From Eubacteriales bacterium (GTDB taxonomy: Bacteria > Bacillota > Clostridia > Oscillospirales > Oscillospiraceae): a DNA stretch of 46,724 nucleotides. Both the position numbers and the translations under genes were made by a program. The notes beneath the pieces were generated by a model, which searched no databases, was not told the origin of the DNA, and saw only the letters and a list, made by a program, of their open reading frames with translations. The DNA lies in the NCBI GenBank assembly GCA_030531595.1, contig JAUNND010000010.1, positions 1-46,724 of the forward strand, written 5' to 3'. This document shows, one piece after another, positions 41,291-46,724 of the stretch (position 1 is the stretch's first letter; the number at the start of each line of letters is the position of its first letter).

Positions 41291-42310
41291 TTATTTAACC
41301 AGCGCCAGCAGTGCCGGAGCGGCGGCTTCACCGAAGAGCCGTGCGGCGTACAGCGCCTCCTGCAGAGTGTTGCCGTCGCTGCCCACCTCCACGATAAGAG
41401 CTCCCGGGGCGAGGTGCTGATTATACCTCTGCGGCACGAGCAGTACCGGTCGCATCAGCGTGGGGTGAGCCCCGCTCACGGCGTTTTGCAGATACATGGC
41501 AAGGCTCAGATTGCTCTGCCAGCTGTCATGCTCAAGTCCGCTCTCGTCCGTACCGACAAGCAGCATCACCTGACTGGAGCATTTGCCGTTTTCCTCGGCG
41601 ACCGTCTTATATATTATCCCGTTTTCGCCCAGCGAGTCGCGGTGAATATCCAGAACGATCTGGATATCCGGATATTCGGTGAGGTATTTTTCTATCGCCT
41701 GACCCGAACGGTTGTACGAGCCGGTATAGCTCGGGTAATCATAGATGTTCCTGTCGTGGATGACGTTCAGACCGGCGGCGCGGAAGACCTGCTCCAGCTC
41801 ATCGCCGACGCGTACTATATTATATTTGGTATCCTCGGTGCGGTTTATGTCGCTGGGCTCGTACAGATCTGCGCCTGACTGGGTATAAGCCTCGCTGGAA
41901 TGTGTATGTATGATCAGTATCTGCATTTTATCTGCCGCGAGGGTTATATCGGTGCCGTTTTTCAGCAGCTTTCCGATGTCCGTTTGATAGGAGGTCTGGT
42001 TTTTTATCTTTAATCCGCCCTCTATGGTCGTAGGCAGGATCGTCCCGCCGATGATCGGCATGGGTTCCGTTTCCTCGTCGGGCGGGGCGCTGTCCCCGTC
42101 GTCATGACGGAATACGGACTTCATCTCATCGAGCGTCGGCAGAAGTCTCAGCGGCGTCACCTGACTTTTTATGTCCACATTCGCCATGCGGGCACGCTCC
42201 ACTCTCGCCTCCGACCACTGCGAATAATCCGCGTACATCGGTGAGCGGGAAAAGATATACATACTCATAAAGATGATCGCCGAACACAGCAGTCCGCGAA
42301 GTCTTCGCAT
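41291..42310 (-). CDS. spoIIP: Stage II sporulation protein P
   Basis: Peptidoglycan amidase/endopeptidase of the engulfment machinery. The N-terminal membrane anchor (GLLCSAIIFMSMYIFSRSP) is followed by the SpoIIP catalytic domain: ILIIHTHSSEAYT with zinc-site histidines, NIVRVGDELEQVFRAAGLNV, IVLDIHRDSLG, and LIVEVGSDGNTLQEAL. 339 residues from the ATG at 42310; a GTG at 42322 is the alternative. The ribosome site GGTGGTGA lies in the 3' arm of a 13-bp hairpin, so translation may be held back. Its presence supports sporulation. Confidence 0.94.
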   Translation of the reverse strand: MRRLRGLLCSAIIFMSMYIFSRSPMYADYSQWSEARVERARMANVDIKSQVTPLRLLPTLDEMKSVFRHDDGDSAPPDEETEPMPIIGGTILPTTIEGGLKIKNQTSYQTDIGKLLKNGTDITLAADKMQILIIHTHSSEAYTQSGADLYEPSDINRTEDTKYNIVRVGDELEQVFRAAGLNVIHDRNIYDYPSYTGSYNRSGQAIEKYLTEYPDIQIVLDIHRDSLGENGIIYKTVAEENGKCSSQVMLLVGTDESGLEHDSWQSNLSLAMYLQNAVSGAHPTLMRPVLLVPQRYNQHLAPGALIVEVGSDGNTLQEALYAARLFGEAAAPALLALVK

Positions 42311-42354
42311 AAAAATCACCACCGAAGGAAGTGTATTCCCACGGTGGTGATTTT
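42311..42354 (-). promoter_or_regulatory. 13-bp hairpin covering the spoIIP ribosome site
   Basis: AAAATCACCACCG and CGGTGGTGATTTT (42354-42342 and 42324-42312 on the minus strand) pair perfectly around a 17-base loop. The 3' arm holds GGTGGTGA and a T-run that ends one base before the ATG. It can be read as the terminator of the lipoprotein gene or as a lid on the spoIIP start. Confidence 0.82.
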
Positions 42355-42372
42355 ATGACATACAGACCGGCA

Positions 42373-42900
42373 TCAGCCGACGTCGCCCTGTACGGGATGG
42401 TTGCAGGTCTCGGCAAGCAGGGTAAGCGCCTCGACGGATGCCCCGCTGTCCATGCTGACATTGTAAAGGAGACCCGGGACATAGTCATACCAGCCGACCC
42501 AGCCCTGTTCACCCTCATTGAGTCTGAAAACGGCGTCATTGTAAAAGACCTTGCCGTTTTCTGTCACTTTCCAGTCGTAGTACATACCCGAAATATCCTT
42601 TACCTCTCTGTTCTCGGGTATTCCGTCGGGCATGATGCGGCAGCAGACCTTCTTCCCGTCAAGCACGAAGGTCATCTGAGATATGACCTGTTCGCCGTCG
42701 ATCGTGAAGTAGTGCACATCCTCCGCACCCTCCGGCAGCTCGAAGGTAAAGCCCTGCTTATCCAGAAGCTCCTGCGCGGTCACTTCGGTCATGGGGTTGG
42801 GCATACCTATGGGCTTTGCCTCATCCTTTATCTTTGCACCGCAGCCGCAGAGGGCGAAAATAAGCATCAAAAGCGTGAGCATCGTAATAAACTTTTTCAT
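42373..42900 (-). CDS. Lipoprotein of unknown function
   Basis: A 175-residue protein with a type II signal peptide: MKKFITMLTLLMLIFALCGC, lipobox L-C-G-C with the acylated Cys near residue 20. The mature part is soluble (ELLDKQGFTFELPEGAEDVH, MYYDWKVTENGKV, GWYDYVPGLLYNVS) and resembles small DUF4367-like or NTF2-like domains, but I cannot name a family. AAGGAGAAAGAAG precedes the ATG. It lies upstream of spoIIP across a hairpin, so a shared transcript with partial termination is possible. Confidence 0.75.
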   Translation of the reverse strand: MKKFITMLTLLMLIFALCGCGAKIKDEAKPIGMPNPMTEVTAQELLDKQGFTFELPEGAEDVHYFTIDGEQVISQMTFVLDGKKVCCRIMPDGIPENREVKDISGMYYDWKVTENGKVFYNDAVFRLNEGEQGWVGWYDYVPGLLYNVSMDSGASVEALTLLAETCNHPVQGDVG

Positions 42901-42962
42901 TCTTCTTTCTCCTTTTTGATCGTATGGTATTATATACGGATTTAATTTGTTTTTGTTTCATG

Positions 42963-42991
42963 TTGATAATTTATACATGATATTGTAAAAT
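42963..42991 (+). promoter_or_regulatory. Promoter of the ABCG-type transporter operon
   Basis: TTGATA (42963-42968), 17 bases, TAAAAT (42986-42991), followed by AAAGGGGGCGAG before the ATG at 43015. The divergent lipoprotein gene has a TATAAT at 42934-42929 with no clear -35. Confidence 0.72.
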
Positions 42992-43014
42992 AAACGGTAA
43001 AGGGGGCGAGCTGT

Positions 43015-44349
43015 ATGCCCGAAAGCTATTTTTCGGAACTGTTTAAAAGTAACACAACGTATTTTATCAACGCGGCGCTTATGACCTTCGGACTGTGGAA
43101 GATATTCGGAAAGTGCCGGATCGACCGGAAGCTTGCATTTATTCCGTTCTGGCGGATTTACAGGTTCGCAAAAGCCGCCGACGCAGAGGATACGGGACTT
43201 ACGTGGCTGTTTTTGCAGGTGCTGACAATACTTTTGTCACCTTTATCCGTAAAGCTCTCTTCCGCTTCCGAAGAAGGGACATTCTTCCTGCTGTATGCCG
43301 CGCTGATGCTGCTGCTTTCCTTTGCATTTATAATATACCAGATACGCATATACAGTGCAATATGCAAACTGTTCGGCAAAAGAAAGCTCTGGATCATCGG
43401 CTGGCTCCTCTTTAACTGGATAACCGCACTCATATGGGGCTTTTCCGAAAAATACAAGCCGCTGTATATCGTCGGATCTCCGGCTGAGGCTGCTCCGCTG
43501 TCGGGAATCGAGGAGGAGGCTTCGGATGCGGGTCTGACCGTTAACCTCAACAAGCGCACGGCGTGGAGCGGGATGAAAAAGGTTACGCTGCTCAGAGACA
43601 TTCACTTCACGTTAAAGCCCGGGCGTATGGTGCTGCTCTTAGGCGGTTCGGGAGCGGGAAAAACAACGCTTATCAACGCTGTTATAGGCTATGAAAAAGC
43701 GGACGCGAAGGTCATGCTCAACGGCTGTGACGTGTATAAGGACTATGACAGTCTGAAATATGACATCGCGCTTGTTCCTCAGCAGGATCTTATACGCCTT
43801 GACGACACCGTAGTAAAAACGCTCACCGATGCCGCTGTCCTCAGACTTCCCGAGTACGTAAAGCACAGGGAGCTTACTGCCCGTGTGGACGAGGTGCTGA
43901 ATATTTTCGGGCTGGACAATCTGAAAAACACCGAGGTTTCCAAGCTCTCCGGCGGTCAGAGAAAGCGCGTATCCATTGCGATGGAATACATATCAAATCC
44001 AGACCTGTTTGTTTTAGACGAGCCGGATTCGGGTTTGGACGGCGTACTCGCCCGCGACCTTATGACGCGGCTCAACGGTATCGCTCGTCAGGGGAAAATC
44101 GTTATCGTCATAACCCACTCTCCCGACAGAGTGCTTGACCTTTTCGATGATGTCATGGTTCTGGCAAAGGACGCCGACAAGACAGGCAGACTTGTGTTCT
44201 TCGGCACTGTCGAGGAGGCAAAGAAATTCTTTGAAACGGACAAAATAGAGAACGTAGTCAGAATGATAAACCGCAGCTCGGAGGGCGGCGAAGGCAGAGC
44301 GGACGAGCTTATTGAGAAGTTCATGGAGGTCAGCCATGCAGGAGTATAA
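43015..44349 (+). CDS. ABCG-type ABC transporter ATPase with N-terminal membrane domain
   Basis: A 444-residue protein. The first 150 residues hold about four membrane helices and a W-rich DUF5684-like part (LAFIPFWRIYRFAKAADAED); the rest is an ATPase: LLGGSGAGKTTLIN (Walker A), ALVPQQDL (Q-loop), LSGGQRKRVSIAME (signature), LFVLDEPDSGLD (Walker B, ABCG-like SGLD), ITHSPDRVLDLFD (H-loop). The next gene encodes the permease and overlaps by 14 bases. Substrate unknown. Own promoter at 42963. Confidence 0.9.
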   Translation: MPESYFSELFKSNTTYFINAALMTFGLWKIFGKCRIDRKLAFIPFWRIYRFAKAADAEDTGLTWLFLQVLTILLSPLSVKLSSASEEGTFFLLYAALMLLLSFAFIIYQIRIYSAICKLFGKRKLWIIGWLLFNWITALIWGFSEKYKPLYIVGSPAEAAPLSGIEEEASDAGLTVNLNKRTAWSGMKKVTLLRDIHFTLKPGRMVLLLGGSGAGKTTLINAVIGYEKADAKVMLNGCDVYKDYDSLKYDIALVPQQDLIRLDDTVVKTLTDAAVLRLPEYVKHRELTARVDEVLNIFGLDNLKNTEVSKLSGGQRKRVSIAMEYISNPDLFVLDEPDSGLDGVLARDLMTRLNGIARQGKIVIVITHSPDRVLDLFDDVMVLAKDADKTGRLVFFGTVEEAKKFFETDKIENVVRMINRSSEGGEGRADELIEKFMEVSHAGV

Positions 44350-45274
44350 AGAAATAAGACGCGGGCACATAAAACAGACTCCGATCTATCTCGGAAAATT
44401 CTTCCGTATGTTCATCTATAAAAATGACTGGCTCGTGCTTCCTATGGCGGCACTTATCGCGGTCATTGTCTCGACCGTTGCGGGCGAATATATGTTTCTG
44501 AACATGGAGGGCACTATGCTCGGCTCGATGGCGCTTACCTGCGTGTGCCTGTGGAACGGCTGCTTCAACTCCATTCAGGCGGTGTGCCGCGAGAGAGATA
44601 TTGTCAAGCGTGAGCACCGCTCGGGTATGCACATCTTCTCCTATATTTCGGCGCACATGATATATCAGGCGGCACTGTGCCTTGCACAGACGGTGATCAC
44701 CATTGTTGTTTGCTCACAATTCGGTATGCACTTCCCGACAGGAGGCTTTATTACGCCGTTTTTCCGTGTTGATATAGCAATAACGATGTTTCTTATCACA
44801 TACGCGGCGGATATGATGTCGCTGATGATATCCTGCATCGTGCGCAATACCACCAGTGCAATGACGGTCATGCCCCTTGTGCTTATCGTTCAGCTTGTTT
44901 TTTCGGGGATAATGTTCTCGGTCGGTGACGCGCCGTATACAAAGCTGACGATAGCAAAGTGGGGTATGCGCTGCCTGTGCACACAGGCGGATTACAATTC
45001 CCTGCCTATGATCACAGTGTGGAATCAGCTTTGCAAATTTGCCGATTACGATGTTAACGGCGTCAAACCGATCGGAGAGCTTGTAAAGTATATCAGCGAA
45101 AACGGTCTGCGCGATGACCTCATGGCAGAGACGGGAGCTGCACAGGCTGTCGCGGAGTACGCCCATACGCAGAATAATATCGTGCTGTGCTGGCTGTGCC
45201 TTTTGGGATTTATTGTTGTGTTTGCGTTTCTGGCAATGCTGTTTCTCAAGAGAGTGGACAAGGATAAGAGATAA
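44336..45274 (+). CDS. ABC-2 type permease, partner of the ABCG-type ATPase
   Basis: A 312-residue permease from the ATG at 44336 (MQEYKEIRRGHIKQTPIYLG), preceded by GGAGG inside the ATPase gene. Six membrane helices; LWNGCFNSIQAVCRERDIVKREHRSGMHIFSYI is the ABCG-type coupling region, and a cysteine-flanked loop precedes the last helix (LCWLCLLGFIVVFAFLAMLF). It would dimerise and export lipids, drugs or peptides with the upstream ATPase. No terminator with a T-run follows. Confidence 0.88.
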   Translation: MQEYKEIRRGHIKQTPIYLGKFFRMFIYKNDWLVLPMAALIAVIVSTVAGEYMFLNMEGTMLGSMALTCVCLWNGCFNSIQAVCRERDIVKREHRSGMHIFSYISAHMIYQAALCLAQTVITIVVCSQFGMHFPTGGFITPFFRVDIAITMFLITYAADMMSLMISCIVRNTTSAMTVMPLVLIVQLVFSGIMFSVGDAPYTKLTIAKWGMRCLCTQADYNSLPMITVWNQLCKFADYDVNGVKPIGELVKYISENGLRDDLMAETGAAQAVAEYAHTQNNIVLCWLCLLGFIVVFAFLAMLFLKRVDKDKR

Positions 45275-45300
45275 TAGGGTTTTATCCAATTCAGAGCTCA

Positions 45301-45353
45301 ATCACATTTTTATTAATAATTTTGTGATGTAAATCACACTTTTATTAATAATT
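45301..45353. promoter_or_regulatory. Tandem 32-base repeat forming a perfect CRP-like palindrome
   Basis: ATCACA(T/C)TTTTATTAATAATT occurs at 45301 and 45333, and the junction TGTGATGTAAATCACA (45323-45338) is a perfect TGTGA-N6-TCACA site. CRP/FNR-type regulators use such sites in other bacteria. No start of a gene is nearby: upstream is the end of the ABC operon. Confidence 0.6.
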
Positions 45354-45399
45354 ATCGGCGCAAGGCATATTATCCTCAATCGCGCAGTGCCTGCACAGT

Positions 45400-45460
45400 A
45401 AAATAACAGGGACAATTTCGTTGACATTAAGCTGTCATTCGAAATTGTCCCCGTTATTTT
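45400..45460. repeat. REP-like palindrome with GGGACAATTTCG arms
   Basis: AAAATAACAGGGACAATTTCG (45400-45420) pairs with 45440-45460 with one mismatch, and TGACA/TGTCA inside continues the stem. It overlaps the last codons of the 57-residue minus-strand ORF. On that strand a T-run follows the stem, so it may also end transcription. Confidence 0.8.
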
Positions 45461-45608
45461 CTCCGCTTATGAAAATTTCCTCCGCCGTGAGCAGCGCGTT
45501 TTGAAGTTTTTGCACCTCGCGGTGAGCCTCGGGAATGACTCTCAGCGGCTCAATCACATCATCAATAGCGCCGCAGAGTACGGCGTACATTTTTTTGTAT
45601 TCGTCCAT
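45435..45608 (-). CDS. 57-residue helical protein divergent from an XRE regulator
   Basis: From the ATG at 45608 (MDEYKKMYAVLCGAIDDVIE), preceded by AGAAGGTGGTCGT. The sequence is mostly amphipathic helix (LQNALLTAEEIFIS), in the style of small proteins often found beside phage-type regulators in Clostridia. The last residues GENNGDNFE are encoded by the REP-like palindrome, so the C-terminus may have been changed by its insertion. The longer frame to 45695 crosses the operator region and is rejected. Function unknown. Confidence 0.6.
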   Translation of the reverse strand: MDEYKKMYAVLCGAIDDVIEPLRVIPEAHREVQKLQNALLTAEEIFISGENNGDNFE

Positions 45609-45665
45609 ACGACCACCTTCTGACAGAATATTTCTATGAAAAGTATAGCATAATAACCTATGGTT

Positions 45666-45691
45666 ACGCAAGTGCGTATACGCAACTGCGA
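45666..45691. promoter_or_regulatory. Paired operator sites upstream of the XRE gene
   Basis: ACGCA-AG-TGCGT (45666-45677, perfect) and ACGCA-AC-TGCGA (45680-45691, one mismatch), 14 bases apart. A minus-strand TTGCGT/TATACT promoter (18-base spacer) for the 57-residue ORF runs through the first site. Typical of Cro/CI-like autoregulation. Confidence 0.6.
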
Positions 45692-45723
45692 ACATTTTTT
45701 TAGAATACTACCGAGGTGGTAGT

Positions 45724-45966
45724 ATGTCAGTTAAGGATGAAGTTGTAAAACGCTTTGAAAGCATCTGCAAAGAACGTAATATAAAAATGAATGAGCTTGC
45801 AAACCGCTCCGGCGTGACCCCTTCGACCGTATACAGTATGCTGGACGCAGACCGCAGAGAGATTTCAATCACAACGATAAAAAAGCTCTGCGACGGACTG
45901 GATATCACATTAGGCGAGTTCTTCTCGACCGACGAATTTGACGCTTTAGAACAGGAGTTAAAATGA
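45724..45966 (+). CDS. Small XRE-family (Cro/CI-type) regulator
   Basis: An 80-residue HTH protein: FESICKERNIKMNELANRSGVTPSTVYSMLDADRREISITTIKKLCDGLDITLGEFF covers the five-helix XRE domain, with TPSTVYSML as recognition helix. A short acidic tail follows and there is no effector domain. The start context GAGGTGGTAGTATG is shared with two neighbours, and ATACTACC-GAGGT-GGTAGTAT folds with the ribosome site in its loop. Likely binds the sites at 45666-45691. Confidence 0.9.
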   Translation: MSVKDEVVKRFESICKERNIKMNELANRSGVTPSTVYSMLDADRREISITTIKKLCDGLDITLGEFFSTDEFDALEQELK

Positions 45967-46064
45967 AAACGTGAGAAAAGCGAAAAAAGTCGCTCAGATT
46001 TCGTGACGGCATATACACATTCCCGTATTTCTGTGCGTTCCTTTTGAAACGCTGGCTGGGGCAG

Positions 46065-46146
46065 AAAAAAAACGCGGCTGCGTCAGGATGCAAAGCATTT
46101 TGATAGCTGTTTTCCGATTTTTCTAATCTCTACACTACATTTTCTT
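46065..46146 (-). ncRNA. Possible small RNA, minus strand
   Basis: A near-consensus promoter (TTGACA 46180-46175, 17 bases, TATACT 46157-46152) points into a stretch without a supported gene. About 80 bases downstream is ACGC-AGCC-GCGT (46083-46072) followed by an eight-T run to 46065, a weak terminator. The transcript would be about 82 bases. An overlapping reading frame starting at a TTG (46093) has no ribosome site or recognisable content. Confidence 0.3.
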
Positions 46147-46180
46147 GAATTAGTATAGTCGTTTTAACGACTATTGTCAA
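46145..46180. promoter_or_regulatory. Nested palindrome and promoters upstream of the second XRE gene
   Basis: ATAGTCGTT-TT-AACGACTAT (46155-46174) is a perfect 9-bp palindrome, framed by TCTTGA/TCAAGA. It forms the spacer of the minus-strand TTGACA-TATACT promoter, and on the plus strand lies between TTGAAT (46145-46150) and GACTAT (46169-46174). One bound repressor could cover both. Confidence 0.65.
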
Positions 46181-46221
46181 GATTGAAACCATCTCATAGA
46201 GTATATCTGCGAGGTGGTTGT

Positions 46222-46440
46222 ATGATATCCTATGAGCCGTTTTGGGAGACGCTGCGAAGCTCGGCAGAGTCTACCTATACCCTTATAAACAAGCATCACA
46301 TTTCAAGCTCTACTATTGATAAGCTCAGAAAAAACAAGCCCCTGAACACCACAACCATCAATGATATATGCCGTATACTCGATTGTCCCGTTGAAAGAAT
46401 ACTCAAGTACGTGCCCTCTGACGGGGATCAGATGCTATAA
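46222..46440 (+). CDS. Small HTH_26-type XRE regulator
   Basis: A 72-residue protein (MISYEPFWETLRSSAESTYT) with the compact HTH_26 (Cro/C1) domain: LINKHHISSSTIDKLRKNKPLNTTTINDICRILDCPVERILKYV. The GAGGTGGTTGTATG start context matches the gene at 45724. The upstream frame to 46174 has no ribosome site. It follows a palindromic promoter region and ends in a clear terminator, so it is a single-gene, probably self-regulated unit. Confidence 0.9.
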   Translation: MISYEPFWETLRSSAESTYTLINKHHISSSTIDKLRKNKPLNTTTINDICRILDCPVERILKYVPSDGDQML

Positions 46441-46477
46441 GCCAATGCTTTTAGAACAGGTAAAAGCATTGGCTTAT
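46441..46477 (+). terminator. Terminator after the second XRE gene
   Basis: GCCAATGCTTTTA (46441-46453) and TAAAAGCATTGGC (46461-46473) pair perfectly; TTATT follows. Confidence 0.88.
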
Positions 46478-46515
46478 TAAAGTATAGCGGCTAAATAAAA
46501 GCGAAAAAACGTATT

Positions 46516-46594
46516 ACGTAAAAATGTGTTTTTCTGTCGGATAAAACTGCGTAAAAATGTGCAAAAGCGCCTTGAAAAACAGCGTAAAAAGTGG
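46516..46594. repeat. Three (A/G)CGTAAAAATGTG direct repeats at 33-base spacing
   Basis: Copies start at 46516, 46549 and 46582 (the last changed to GCGTAAAAAGTGG), exactly 33 bases apart, in an AT-rich region without genes from 46478 to 46670. They may be binding sites or iterons of a lost element; no associated gene is in the window. Confidence 0.65.
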
Positions 46595-46670
46595 CACTAT
46601 CACAAATCTGCCTTTATATTCAGCAAGCAGAACAAGAAAATTGCTGTAAAAAATGCAGTCCGAAAAAACG

Positions 46671-46724
46671 CAATGTCATTAAGTTAAGAAAACTGTGACC
46701 GTAGGGCGGGGGCTTGCTCCCGCC
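46671..46724. mobile_element. MITE copy D, cut by the window edge
   Basis: CAATGTCATTAAGTTAAGAAAA at 46671-46692 equals the left end of copy A, and CGTAGGGCGGGGGCTTGCTC (from 46700) is the shared core. The right half is outside the window. Confidence 0.85.

Noticed and set aside
45905..46093. 62-codon minus-strand frame starting at TTG
   Set aside because: No ribosome site, overlaps the end of the XRE gene, low-complexity content; a short RNA is a better, though weak, explanation for the promoter above it.

Overview
The window looks like a chromosomal segment of a spore-forming, Gram-positive anaerobe of the class Clostridia, most like the gut Oscillospiraceae/Ruminococcaceae. This is inferred from spoIIP, hprK, sepF, divIVA, a spore-cortex-type hydrolase, the ileS-lspA-rluD order, consensus sigma-A promoters and strong purine-rich ribosome binding sites. 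Apart from AT-rich islands, base composition is close to balanced. No complete insertion sequence with a transposase, no CRISPR array and no rRNA was seen.

Layout: (1) 1-803, minus strand: rplM-rpsI, with rpsI running off the left edge. (2) 1031-3804: a TtcA-like tRNA thiolase followed by cobS, a cobC-like phosphatase and a MetH-activation-domain protein, so cobalamin loop assembly and corrinoid reactivation travel together. (3) 3853-5869: divergent MarR regulator and sodium:solute symporter around a palindrome that contains the symporter promoter. (4) 6017-7746: tRNA-Ala(GGC), then an AT-rich accessory patch with tandem hairpin repeats, a TfoX-N gene, a MITE with target duplication, a REP-like palindrome and a broken MATE gene. 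(5) 7745-11068, minus: a three-gene envelope operon (signal/TM protein, phosphodiester glycosidase, Lgt-fold protein). (6) 11190-13870, minus: rpsO-pnp, split by a second MITE-like element. (7) 14154-15080: AEC transporter. (8) 15124-19211, minus: MBOAT and AlgJ/X-like O-acetylation pair, SleB-type hydrolase, rsmG. (9) 19365-32441: a long plus-strand housekeeping run: hprK, murB, rapZ, miaA, hfq, an HlyD-like protein, yggS, sepF, divIVA, ileS, two consecutive lspA genes, rluD and a 61-residue membrane peptide. (10) 32577-36084: three-subunit molybdenum hydroxylase. (11) 36166-38163: pyridoxamine kinase divergent from a MocR/PdxR regulator that lacks its C-terminal end. (12) 38167-42900: membrane acyltransferase, an exported protein with seven-residue repeats, dCMP deaminase, spoIIP, a lipoprotein. 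(13) 43015-45274: ABCG-type exporter. (14) 45301-46724: a regulatory island with a CRP-like palindrome, a REP-like palindrome, a 57-residue ORF, two small XRE regulators, a possible small RNA, and the start of another MITE copy.

The least expected signals are these. A short motif, roughly (I/L)D-x-ILAEF, occurs in the cytoplasmic tails of two otherwise unrelated envelope proteins, an LspA paralogue and a phosphodiester glycosidase encoded beside an Lgt-fold protein. A family of GC-rich palindromic cores sits inside different terminal inverted repeats, and one copy is inserted exactly in the loop of a terminator hairpin. Heptamer repeats appear to supply the ribosome binding site of miaA. A terminator-like hairpin covers the ribosome binding site of spoIIP. 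The three small genes at the right end share one translation-start cassette.

All functions are assigned by reading motifs and context; no database search was run.
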